A DNA stretch of 45,321 nt from Methylobacterium segetis (lineage in GTDB: Bacteria; Pseudomonadota; Alphaproteobacteria; Rhizobiales; Beijerinckiaceae): the NCBI RefSeq assembly GCF_004348265.1, contig NZ_SMNT01000029.1, forward strand, positions 1-45,321. The letters are read 5' to 3'. The notes beneath the pieces are model-generated. The model searched no databases. It worked only from the letters and a program-made list of their open reading frames with translations, and was not told the DNA's origin. This document shows positions 16,382-23,587 of this stretch, piece after piece; the first letter of the stretch is position 1; the number at the start of each line of letters is the position of its first letter. The translations under genes and the position numbers were made by a program.

Positions 16382-17716
16382 TCAGCCGCCGCGCCCAGCC
16401 CGGGGCACGCGGATCTCGGCCCGCAATCCGCCCTCCGGCCTCGTGGTCAGGATGAGCGTGCCTCCCTCCGCTTCCACGGCCCGCCGCGCGATGGTCAGGC
16501 CGAGTCCGGTCCCGCCGGTGTTTCGGTTGCGCGACCCCTCCAGGCGGGTGAAGGGCTCGAAGGCGCAGGCGACGTCGCATGCCGGGATGCCGGGCCCGTC
16601 GTCGTCGATGCGCAAGACCAGCGCTGTCTCTTCGGCCGCCAGGGCGATGCGCACCCGCGCGCCGTAGCGCACGCCGTTGTCCACGAGGTTCTCCAGCGCC
16701 CGCCGGAAGGCGACTGGGCGCACCGTCGCCAGGGCCCGGCCGGGTCCTCCGTATGCGACCGCCCGGCCGGCATCCGCGGAGGCGTCGGCGACCCCCATCA
16801 AAATGCTCGCGACGTTGGTGACCTGCCGCGGCTCCGGGTCGGCGTCGCCCCCCAGGTAGGCCAGCGTCGCGTCGACCATCGCCTGCATGTCGTCGAGGTC
16901 GGAGGCCATGGCGCGGCGCCCGGCCGGGTCCTCGACGTGGTCGAGGCGCAGGCGGAGCCGGGTGATGGGCGTTCGCAGGTCGTGGGACACGGCGGCGAGC
17001 GCCTGCGTCCGCTCGCCGACCAGCCGGTGGATGCGCTCCTGCATCGCGTTGAGGGCACGGCCGATCCCTCGGGTCTCGTCGGGACCAATCTCGGGAACCC
17101 GGACGGGGGCGCCGTGGCCGATCCGTCCGGTGGCCCGGGTCAGCTCCCGCAAGGGGCCGGCGATCCGATGCATCAGGACGACCGCGGCCACCCCGACGAG
17201 GATGGCCATGGCGGTGGCGAGCGAGGCCCAGGGCGCGACGGGGACGAGGCTCGGGGCGTGCGCGGACCGGAAGGTCAGCGCGCTCCCGTCCGGAAGCGGG
17301 ATGATCCCGCGCAGGTCCTGCCGGTGGAGCGGCTCGTCCGGCGCCTCCAGGTTCAGGGCGAGCCCCGCCCCGAGGACCGGTTCGAGGGCGAGGAGGCGGT
17401 CGCGCAGGTCCCGGAGCGCGGGATCGGTCGCCCCCGGGGGGCGAGCCGGCGCTGGGGCGTCCCAGCCGATCTCGAAATGGTTCGACGAGAGGGCCTCGGC
17501 CTCGTCAGCCCGCTCCTCCGGCGGGCGCCGCGACACGGCCTCGCGCGCGATGACGAGTTGGCGGGCGACCTCGGTGGCGAAGGCCTCGTCGGCGGCGGCC
17601 GCCGCCGAGAGGCGGTAGATCGCCAGCGCGCCGCCATGGACGAGGAGCACGGCCAGGAGCAGGACGACGACGGTGCGCCCCTCCAGGCTGCGGGCGAGGC
17701 CGAGGACGCCCCTCAT
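16382..17716 (-). CDS. OmpR-type sensor histidine kinase (EnvZ-like layout)
   Basis: A 444-residue kinase. TM1 is at about 15-37, a periplasmic domain of about 125 residues contains one His-Phe-Glu patch, and TM2 is at about 163-183. Then come HAMP (HRIAGPLRELTRATGRIG), the H-box AAVSHDLRTPITRLRLRL with His245, N-box ALENLVDNGVRYG, and G-boxes DDDGPGIP and GTGLGLTIARR. Its start overlaps the regulator stop by four bases. It is the last gene of a metal-transport operon, so a metal ion sensed in the periplasm is the likely signal. That is inference from context. Confidence 0.9.
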   Translation of the reverse strand: MRGVLGLARSLEGRTVVVLLLAVLLVHGGALAIYRLSAAAAADEAFATEVARQLVIAREAVSRRPPEERADEAEALSSNHFEIGWDAPAPARPPGATDPALRDLRDRLLALEPVLGAGLALNLEAPDEPLHRQDLRGIIPLPDGSALTFRSAHAPSLVPVAPWASLATAMAILVGVAAVVLMHRIAGPLRELTRATGRIGHGAPVRVPEIGPDETRGIGRALNAMQERIHRLVGERTQALAAVSHDLRTPITRLRLRLDHVEDPAGRRAMASDLDDMQAMVDATLAYLGGDADPEPRQVTNVASILMGVADASADAGRAVAYGGPGRALATVRPVAFRRALENLVDNGVRYGARVRIALAAEETALVLRIDDDGPGIPACDVACAFEPFTRLEGSRNRNTGGTGLGLTIARRAVEAEGGTLILTTRPEGGLRAEIRVPRAGRGG

Positions 17717-18459
17717 GCCCGCTCGACCTTGGCGGCCAGCATGTAGCCGGTGCCCCGCACCGTCTTGATGACGGCGGCCGTCCCCGCGGGCGGTTCGAGC
17801 TTGCGCCGCAGCCGGCTGACCAGGGTGTCGACGCTGCGGTCCGACGGCGCGGAGAGGCGCCCGCGGCCCATCTCCAGGATCTGCTCGCGGCCGAGCACCC
17901 GGCCCGGGTGTTCCAGGAACACCAGCAGCAGGTCGTGCTCGGCGCCCGACAGGTCGACGGCGGCGCCTTCGGGATCGGTCAGGGCGCGGCTGCGCAGGTC
18001 GAGCCGCCAGCCGGCGAAGGCGAGGGATTCCGGCCGCGACGCCGCGCTCGGCACCGGCGCGAGCGCCGACCGGCGGAGCACCGCCCGGATCCGGGCGAGG
18101 AGTTCTGGGCGCCCGAACGGCTTGGCGACGTAGTCGTCGGCGCCCAGTTCCAGGCCGAGCACCCGGTCCGCCTCCTCGTTGCGGGCGCTCAGCATGATGA
18201 CCGGGACGGTGCCCTTCGCCCGCAGGGCCCTGAGCAGGTCGAACCCGGACGCGCCCGGCAGCATGACGTCGAGGAGGACGAGGTCAACCGGCGTGTCGGG
18301 CAGGAGCGACCACATCTCGGCGCCGCCGCGGCAGCCCGTGACCCGGAAGCCGCTCTCCCGCAGGATGCGGCCGACGAGCACGCGCATGCCGTCGTCGTCC
18401 TCGACGAGCAGGATGTGGGCCTCGTCCGGGAGGGACCTGGTTTCGCCCGCGGCAAGCAT
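17713..18459 (-). CDS. OmpR-family response regulator
   Basis: A 248-residue regulator. Receiver: HILLVEDDDGMRV, phospho-acceptor Asp64 in LVLLDVMLPGASG, and Lys113 in YVAKPFG. Winged helix: LSGAEHDLLLVFLEHPGRVL, then a recognition helix DRSVDTLVSRLRRKL and the wing VRGTGYMLA. The start at 18459 has a weak ribosome binding site and lies 12 bases after the ZIP-like gene, so it may depend on upstream translation. It pairs with the kinase by a four-base overlap. Likely targets are the nearby czc and His-rich genes. Confidence 0.9.
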   Translation of the reverse strand: MLAAGETRSLPDEAHILLVEDDDGMRVLVGRILRESGFRVTGCRGGAEMWSLLPDTPVDLVLLDVMLPGASGFDLLRALRAKGTVPVIMLSARNEEADRVLGLELGADDYVAKPFGRPELLARIRAVLRRSALAPVPSAASRPESLAFAGWRLDLRSRALTDPEGAAVDLSGAEHDLLLVFLEHPGRVLGREQILEMGRGRLSAPSDRSVDTLVSRLRRKLEPPAGTAAVIKTVRGTGYMLAAKVERA

Positions 18460-18471
18460 TCCGGATACAGC

Positions 18472-19158
18472 CTAGCCGATCATCCCGTCGAGCAGGAGCA
18501 GCAGCAGGAAGCCCGCGAAGAACATCGCCGTCACCCAGGGGCGGTCCTCGGTCTCGTGCGCCTCGATGAGGAGTTCCTCGGTCACGAGGTACAGCAAGGC
18601 GATCAGGCCGAAGGAGAGGAAGCCGGCCTGGACGGCGGCGGGCAGCGAGCCGACGGGCCCGCCGAGCAGGGCTCCGAGCGGGAGCAGCAGCACGAGGGCG
18701 GCCGTCAGGCCGACCACCTTGCCCTTCGACGCGCCGCCCTCGCCGAGTTCGTTCGCCACGGTTAGTCCCAGGAACAGCACCTCGATGGTCAGCGCGACGG
18801 TGAGCAGGATGCCGGCCTTCGCCCCGGCCGCGAAGGCGATGCCGAGGACGAGGCCGTCCACCAGGATGTCGATGCCGGTGACCGACATCAGCCCGGCCGG
18901 CCCCTTCACCCGCTTCTCCAGGATACGGACGAGGAGCATCGCGGCGACGCCGAGCGCGCCCCCGACCAGCATGGCCCAGGGCGATCCGGCATGCTTGACG
19001 TCGGGCAGGATCTCGCCCGCGGCCGCCGCGAAGACGACGCCCGCGGCGAAGTGCTGGATGGCGCTGACCAGGACGGGGCCCGGCCGCAGGTTGACCGCCA
19101 CCGCCGCGCCGACGACGGCGGCCGCGGCGGGGATCAGGGTATAGGACCAGGCTTGCAT
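18472..19158 (-). CDS. ZIP-like metal transporter homologue
   Basis: A 228-residue protein with about seven to eight helices. The first part, SAIQHFAAGVVFAAAAGEILPD, matches the second helix of ZIP proteins, including the conserved His and Gly. In TM4 the usual HNxPEG appears as DILVDGLVLGIAFAAG, with Asp for the metal-binding His. In TM5 the usual HE(I/x)PE appears as TIEVLFLGLTVANE. ZIP proteins normally import divalent metals into the cytoplasm. With altered ligands and a position between a CDF exporter and a regulator, its direction and metal are uncertain. It starts seven bases after the CDF stop. Confidence 0.78.
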   Translation of the reverse strand: MQAWSYTLIPAAAAVVGAAVAVNLRPGPVLVSAIQHFAAGVVFAAAAGEILPDVKHAGSPWAMLVGGALGVAAMLLVRILEKRVKGPAGLMSVTGIDILVDGLVLGIAFAAGAKAGILLTVALTIEVLFLGLTVANELGEGGASKGKVVGLTAALVLLLPLGALLGGPVGSLPAAVQAGFLSFGLIALLYLVTEELLIEAHETEDRPWVTAMFFAGFLLLLLLDGMIG

Positions 19159-19165
19159 GCCGCGC

Positions 19166-20152
19166 TCAGACCACGTGGTCCGGAGCCAGGGCGCAGGCGG
19201 TGGCCTCGCTCGTCTCCACCTGGAGGGTCGTGTGGCTGATGCCGAACCGCTCCCTGATGCCGGTGGCCGCCGCCATCAGGAAGGCGTCGTCGGGACGGCC
19301 GCCGGGCATGAGGAGGTGCGCCGTGAGGCAGGTGTCCGTGGTGCTCATCGCCCAGATGTGCAGGTCGTGCAGGGCCGCGACGCCGGGCAGCCCTTCGAGG
19401 TGGCGGCGTACGGCGACCGGGTCGATGCCCGGCGGGACGGCGGCGAGGGACAGCGTAAGACTGTCTCGCAGGAGCCCCCACGTGCTCCAGACGATGACGG
19501 CCACGATGGCGAGGCTCACCACCGGATCGAGCCACGTCCATCCGGTGTAGAGGATGACGAGGCCGGCGATGACCACCCCGGCCGAGACGGCGGCGTCGGC
19601 CGCCATGTGCAGGAACGCCCCGCGGATGTTGATGTCGCCCTTGGCCCCGGAGGCGAACAGCCACGCGGTGATGCCGTTCACCAGGATGCCGATTGCGGCC
19701 ACGACCATCACGGTCTTGCCTGCGACCGGGACGGGCTCACCGAACCTCTGGATCGCCTCCCACGCGATGGCGCCGACGGCGACCAGCAGGAACACGGCGT
19801 TGAAAAGGGCCGCCAGGATCGACGAGGCCTTCATCCCATAGGTAAACCGCGCGCTCGGGGCCCGCCTGGCCAGCACCGTCGCGATCCAGGCCACGATGAG
19901 GCCGAGCACGTCCGAGAGGTTGTGGCCGGCATCGGCGAGCAGGGCCACCGAGTTCGCCAGGACCCCGTAGGTCGCCTCGACGGCCACGAAGCCGACGTTG
20001 AGCGCGATGCCGATGGCGAATGCCGTCCCGAAGCTTGCGGGGGCATGGCTGTGCCCTGGCCCATGGGAATGCCCGGCATGGTCGTGACCCGCCTCGCCGT
20101 CGTGGTCATGCGATCCGTGATCATCTCCTGCGCGTGCGTCGTGTGATGTCAT
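19166..20152 (-). CDS. Cation diffusion facilitator (CzcD-type)
   Basis: A 328-residue CDF exporter. The N-terminus is His/Asp-rich (GSHDHDGEAGHDHAGHSHGP and following GHSHAP). It has six helices with the two HxxxD sites intact, DAGHNLSDVLG in TM2 and FLHMAADAAVSAG in TM5, and a second DPVVSLAIVAVIV helix. The cytoplasmic C-terminal domain has LHDLHIWAMSTT and GISHTTLQVE. ATG 20152 is 47 bases downstream of the Cys-rich cation transporter. It is very probably a Zn/Cd/Co exporter, co-transcribed under the MerR-type promoter at 20984-21014. Confidence 0.92.
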   Translation of the reverse strand: MTSHDARAGDDHGSHDHDGEAGHDHAGHSHGPGHSHAPASFGTAFAIGIALNVGFVAVEATYGVLANSVALLADAGHNLSDVLGLIVAWIATVLARRAPSARFTYGMKASSILAALFNAVFLLVAVGAIAWEAIQRFGEPVPVAGKTVMVVAAIGILVNGITAWLFASGAKGDINIRGAFLHMAADAAVSAGVVIAGLVILYTGWTWLDPVVSLAIVAVIVWSTWGLLRDSLTLSLAAVPPGIDPVAVRRHLEGLPGVAALHDLHIWAMSTTDTCLTAHLLMPGGRPDDAFLMAAATGIRERFGISHTTLQVETSEATACALAPDHVV

Positions 20153-20199
20153 GGTCGTCCCTGTATCCGTCTTGGTCTGTACGCGGATCGGTGCGCGCC

Positions 20200-20955
20200 T
20201 TATCCGGACGCCGCGGTTCGCGTCGTGACGGCGCCTTCGCGATACTCCGCCCAGGCCTGCCGCAGGATCTGCACCGACGAGGTCAGGAAGATGCCGGCCA
20301 TCACCGCCGCGACGGCGAGGTCGGGCCAGGCCGACGCGGAACCCCAGACACCGAGCGCAGCCACCATCACCACGACGTTGCCGATGGCGTCGTTGCGCGA
20401 GCACAGCCAGACCGAGCGCACGTTGGCGTCGCCGTCCTTGTAGGGGCGCAGCAGCAGTACCGAGCCGAGGTTGGCTGCCAGGGCCATCAGCCCGATGACG
20501 CCCATGACCTCGGCCTTGGGCACCCCGAGCACCAGGACGTGGTAGGCAGTCGAGCCAAAGACCCAGACTGCCATCACGCTGAGGGACAGCCCCTTGGCGA
20601 GCGCCGCCGTGGCCCGAGCCCTGAGGGACGCTCCGATGACCGCGAGGCTCAGGCCGTAGGTGACCGTGTCGCCCAGGAAGTCGAGGGCGTCGGCCTGGAG
20701 CGCCTGCGAGCCGGCAAGGTGCCCGGCGGCCATCTCGGTCAGGAACATGGCGCCGTTGACGGCGATGACCGTCCACAGCACGCGCTTGTAGCGCGGGTCG
20801 ACCCCGTCGAAGACGGGCACGCCCCCAGAGCAGCCGCAGGCATCCCCCGTGCCGCAATCGCCCCCCGCGACGACCTGCGGCGGCGCCGCCGGATGCGCAC
20901 GTTCCGCCCTCGATGCCTGACAGCCAACGGTCGAGCCGCAGCACTCCTTGGCCAT
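20200..20955 (-). CDS. Cys-rich cation transporter (CDF-related)
   Basis: A 251-residue membrane protein related to cation efflux proteins often paired with ZntR/PbrR/CadR regulators. It has a Cys-rich cytoplasmic N-terminus (MAKECCGSTVGCQ, then CGTGDACGCSGG) and about six helices. It keeps a DxxxD site in LQADALDFLGDTVTYG and a second acidic site in VWLCSRNDAIGN, and it lacks a long C-terminal domain. A near-perfect AAGGAGG precedes ATG 20955. It is the first gene of the operon read divergently from merR. The Cys cluster suggests a soft metal such as Pb, Cd or Zn. Confidence 0.85.
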   Translation of the reverse strand: MAKECCGSTVGCQASRAERAHPAAPPQVVAGGDCGTGDACGCSGGVPVFDGVDPRYKRVLWTVIAVNGAMFLTEMAAGHLAGSQALQADALDFLGDTVTYGLSLAVIGASLRARATAALAKGLSLSVMAVWVFGSTAYHVLVLGVPKAEVMGVIGLMALAANLGSVLLLRPYKDGDANVRSVWLCSRNDAIGNVVVMVAALGVWGSASAWPDLAVAAVMAGIFLTSSVQILRQAWAEYREGAVTTRTAASG

Positions 20956-20983
20956 GACGCCTCCTTTCCAAGTCGTGGACGAC

Positions 20984-21014
20984 TGCCTACTTCCTCCAGC
21001 GACTAGAGGAGCAA
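20984..21014 (-). promoter_or_regulatory. MerR-family operator/promoter (19-bp spacer) for the transporter operon
   Basis: Read on the minus strand: -35 TTGCTC (21014-21009), a 19-base spacer, and -10 TAGGCA (20989-20984). The spacer region contains the dyad CCTCTAG-TCG-CTGGAGG (6 of 7 pairs). An over-long 19-bp spacer with a centred dyad is the hallmark of MerR-regulated promoters, where metal-bound regulator untwists the DNA. It sits in the 67 bases between the MerR gene and the Cys-rich transporter. Confidence 0.85.
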
Positions 21015-21022
21015 GCGGAAAA

Positions 21023-21568
21023 ATGGAGCTGTCGATAGGCGAGCTGTCGCGGCGTACCGGCGTGCTCGCCACGACCATCCGCTACTACGAGACGGCCGAC
21101 TTGATGCCGCCGCCGCCGCGGACGGAAGGCGGCCGCCGCCGCTATGGGCGGGCTGACATCGAGCGCCTGGCCTTCATCCGCCACGCGCGCGAGCTCGGCT
21201 TCGAGGTGGACGCCATCCGTGAGTTACTGGCGCTGGCCGCCCAGCCCGACCGCTCCTGCGCCGAGGTCGACAAGATCGCCCGGCGTCACATGGCCGAGGT
21301 CGAGCGCCGCATCGAGCGGCTCATGGCCCTGAAGGGCGAGCTCGCCCGCATGACCGACGCGTGCGGCCAAGGCCGGGTCGGCGAGTGCCGTGTCATCGAG
21401 GTCCTCTCGGACCATGCCTGCTGCGAGGATGAGGGCCACCGCGCTACCCGGAGCCGGCGTCCCACAAGGCCGGAAGCGAAGCAGGGAGCCCGGCCCCGGA
21501 GCGCATCGTCGTCGACATTCGATCAGGAAGACGACATGATATTTCGGGAGGGCCGGGCTCAGCCGTGA
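21023..21568 (+). CDS. MerR-family metal-responsive activator (ZntR/PbrR/CadR-like)
   Basis: A 181-residue regulator. The N-terminal winged HTH is MELSIGELSRRTGVLATTIR with YYE and GGRRRYG following. A dimerisation helix is next, then the metal-binding loop. Cys79, Cys114 and Cys122 match the spacing of ZntR/PbrR ligands, and an extra Cys pair (ACCEDEGH) lies near 133. A basic, low-complexity C-terminal extension of about 40 residues is unusual for the family, which normally ends near 145. It should bind the operator at 20984-21014 and activate the divergent transporter operon with Zn, Cd or Pb. Confidence 0.9.
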   Translation: MELSIGELSRRTGVLATTIRYYETADLMPPPPRTEGGRRRYGRADIERLAFIRHARELGFEVDAIRELLALAAQPDRSCAEVDKIARRHMAEVERRIERLMALKGELARMTDACGQGRVGECRVIEVLSDHACCEDEGHRATRSRRPTRPEAKQGARPRSASSSTFDQEDDMIFREGRAQP

Positions 21569-21713
21569 TTGGGACTTCCGAACATTCGAGGTTTGAAGCA
21601 ACCGAATGCCAGGACCGCTTCCTGTAACCGCTCTGGTTCGCGGCCGGAGCGGACCGACGGTGGGGGCCTCTGGGTCTACCGAGGATGCAGGCGTCGGATG
21701 GGTGCTCCGAAGC

Positions 21714-22139
21714 TCACTCGGCGGGGTCGATCATATCGAGCACCGGGCATCCAGGAGCCGCCCCACCGGGGCACTGCTCGATGGTTTCGGCCAGGAGACG
21801 TTCGAGCCTTGACAGGTCCGCGATCTTCGCACGCACCCGGTCAAGGTGGTGCCTCGCGATCCCCTGTCCCTCGCGGCAGGTTGCCTTACCAGGCCGACGC
21901 AGTTCGAGCAGCGCCCGAACCTCGTTCGGCGTGAAGCCAAGTTCGCGTCCGCGACGGATGAAGGCCAGGGTGCGCTCGTGCTCGACGCCGTAGGACCGAT
22001 GGCCACCCTCGGTGCGCGGGGGCGAAGGGAGTAGGCCGACCTTCTCGAAGTACCGGATGTTCTCGATGTTGACGCCGGTCCGCAGCGACAATTGACCGAT
22101 GGTCAGGGCCCCGCTTCGCGCCCCCTTAGCCGTACCCAT
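21714..22139 (-). CDS. merR: Mercury-responsive MerR-type regulator
   Basis: A 141-residue MerR protein. The HTH is LTIGQLSLRTGVNIENIRYF, and the second part is GGHRSYGVEH. Cys88, Cys123 and Cys131 correspond to the three Hg(II) ligands of classical MerR (82, 117, 126). The last pair is one residue closer than in Tn501. The C-terminus CPVLDMI resembles the CPLI of MerR. It is divergent from merT with a perfect 9-3-9 dyad between them, which supports an Hg role. A few other soft metals cannot be excluded. Confidence 0.85.
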   Translation of the reverse strand: MGTAKGARSGALTIGQLSLRTGVNIENIRYFEKVGLLPSPPRTEGGHRSYGVEHERTLAFIRRGRELGFTPNEVRALLELRRPGKATCREGQGIARHHLDRVRAKIADLSRLERLLAETIEQCPGGAAPGCPVLDMIDPAE

Positions 22140-22150
22140 GAAGATCGCCC

Positions 22151-22181
22151 TTGATCCTGTAGTGGCTACAGGATGCAGGGT
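22151..22181 (+). promoter_or_regulatory. mer operator/promoter, perfect 9-3-9 dyad
   Basis: ATCCTGTAG (22154-22162), TGG, CTACAGGAT (22166-22174) is a perfect inverted repeat. It lies between a -35 TTGATC (22151-22156) and a weak -10 CAGGGT (22176-22181), spaced by 19 bases. This matches MerR-type promoters, where the poor spacing is corrected by the metal-bound activator. It drives merT rightward, with the merR start 12 bases away on the other strand. Confidence 0.85.
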
Positions 22182-22208
22182 AGCCGAGGATCACGATGGA
22201 TACGAGAC

Positions 22209-22631
22209 ATGACCCTCGATCAGACACCGCCTGCCGAACGACCCGTCCACGAACCGGCCGCGGTCAGCGTTGGCAGCATCGCTGCGCTCGGCGCCATCAC
22301 GGGGCTCGGTGCCCTGGCGGCCTCGTCGTGCTGCGTGCTGCCCATAGTCTTGGGCGGCCTCGGGATCGGTGCTGGGGTCTTCACGGTCCTCGGCGTGCTC
22401 GCCTCTCTTCGCACGCCGCTGATGCTCGTCAGCGTCCTGGCGGTCATCGCCGGCTGGTTCTTCTACGCGCGGCGGCGACGGGCTGCTTGCGGGCCGGATG
22501 GATCATGCCCAGCTCCGCGTCGGTCATCCGCCCCCCTGGTGCTTCTCAGCCTCGCCACGCTGTTCATCGCCGCCGCTGCGGCCGGGAGCTACTTTGAGCC
22601 CGCCCTGATCAAGATGCTGCGGACAGCCTGA
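22209..22631 (+). CDS. merT: Mercuric ion transporter MerT-like
   Basis: A 140-residue inner-membrane protein that moves Hg(II) into the cytoplasm in classical mer systems. Helix 1 ends in the vicinal Cys pair of AASSCCVLPIVLGGLGIGAG (Cys41-Cys42), as in MerT. Helices 2 and 3 follow, with Cys94 and Cys100 in the loop RAACGPDGSC, which matches the second Cys pair of MerT. A fourth hydrophobic helix lies near the C-terminus. ATG 22209 is used. An upstream ATG at 22173 would overlap the operator. No merP or merA is found nearby. Confidence 0.85.
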   Translation: MTLDQTPPAERPVHEPAAVSVGSIAALGAITGLGALAASSCCVLPIVLGGLGIGAGVFTVLGVLASLRTPLMLVSVLAVIAGWFFYARRRRAACGPDGSCPAPRRSSAPLVLLSLATLFIAAAAAGSYFEPALIKMLRTA

Positions 22632-22855
22632 TGAAGCTGATCTCGATCCTGACCTGTCCGCATTGTGGGCACCGGGCTTCGGAAACGATGCCGACCGACG
22701 CCTGCCAGTTCTTCTACGAATGCCCTGGCTGCGGCACTCTGCTCCGCCCGAAGAAGGGCGATTGCTGTGTATTCTGCTCGTACGGCGATGTCCCGTGCCC
22801 GCCGATCCAGGAAGCTCAGGAACGAAATGAACCGGCGAGCTGCTGCAAGGGCTGA
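22631..22855 (+). CDS. GDCCVxC-domain protein
   Basis: A 74-residue soluble Cys-rich protein with 11 Cys: LTCPHCGHR, DACQFFYECPGCGTLL, then the family hallmark GDCCVFCSYGDVPCPP and a terminal CCKG. Members of this family (some are selenoproteins) are commonly seen beside merT. Their role is not settled, with metal binding or delivery likely. Its ATG overlaps the last base of merT, so it is co-translated. Zinc-ribbon-like CxxC pairs suggest a structural metal as well. Confidence 0.88.
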   Translation: MKLISILTCPHCGHRASETMPTDACQFFYECPGCGTLLRPKKGDCCVFCSYGDVPCPPIQEAQERNEPASCCKG

Positions 22856-22984
22856 GCAGCCATACTGTTTAGCTCCATCACGCCCACCCGGTGAGTGGCG
22901 CTGCGCCAAAACCGAGGTCGGCTTGCGCAAACCCATCCGAACGCCGTGCGGGTCGCCTGATGCAAAGCGTCCCAGTCTGGCGCG

Positions 22985-23260
22985 CTAAGGACAAAAACAC
23001 TGCCGGCGCAGCAGCCAGAAACCTGCCCAGAATCGTAGGATTGTGAACGTGGCGCACGCGCGCCCCATGGCAGCCAGCGGCGGCGCGACTATCGACGGAT
23101 GCCGCGCGTGCACGAACCGCAGCCTGCGCACCTCGTCCTCGGCGTAAACCCGAAGGCCCGACACCGACCGGGTCGGTGTCGGGATCAGGCCCGTCCGCAC
23201 GTAGTAGCGGATCATCTTGGGCGAGATCCCGCAGGCGCGTGCCACCTCCCCGATCCTCAT
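22985..23260 (-). pseudogene. MerR-family regulator remnant, HTH only
   Basis: It begins well, with AGGAG before ATG 23260 and MRIGEVARACGISPKMIRYY followed by RTGLIPTPTR and LRVYAEDEVRRLRFVHAR, the winged-helix half of a CueR/CadR-type regulator. Homology then stops abruptly at about residue 55, and the rest (36 residues) does not resemble the dimerisation helix or a metal loop. Without these it cannot form the usual dimer. It is probably a truncated relic of a rearrangement, although a short DNA-binding product could still be made. Confidence 0.65.
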
Positions 23261-23587
23261 CGCCCCACTCCTAGTTCCGTCGAGGCACGTCGGCGCACCC
23301 GGATGAGTCTGGACGCCGCGACCGACCCGGCCCCGCGACCGCTTCGCTCGGCTCGAACGCCGGTGTGATCCGGAGCGTGCTCGCATCGCCGCCGGCCGAG
23401 CCGCGCCGGACGGCCTTAGGGCACGCGACGTCGCCGTGGCCGGAAGCACCGACGGTGGAGCCCCGAGGGCCGCGGTCGCCTTCGCTACCGGGGGCGGCCG
23501 CGCCAGGACCTCGTATGGTGCGGGCCCCGGGAGGCGGAGCGGGGGGAGGCCGCGGTCGGGGAACGGCACAGGTTGGGCGCCCGTCGG
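23261..23587. other. Gap without a recognised gene
   Basis: This is extremely GC-rich sequence between the MerR remnant and the ABC transmembrane protein. Open frames exist only because of base composition. In particular, nothing here resembles the ABC ATPase domain that the neighbouring gene lacks. Confidence 0.5.

Noticed and set aside
21624..21650. GTAACC followed by CGGAGC near 21624
   Set aside because: The spacing is 15 not 16, the CGCT block is missing, and no gene start follows on that strand.
22196..22597. Alternative plus-strand frame starting at ATG 22196 over merT
   Set aside because: It gives Arg/Pro-rich sequence without helices. The merT frame has the Cys pairs and the membrane pattern.
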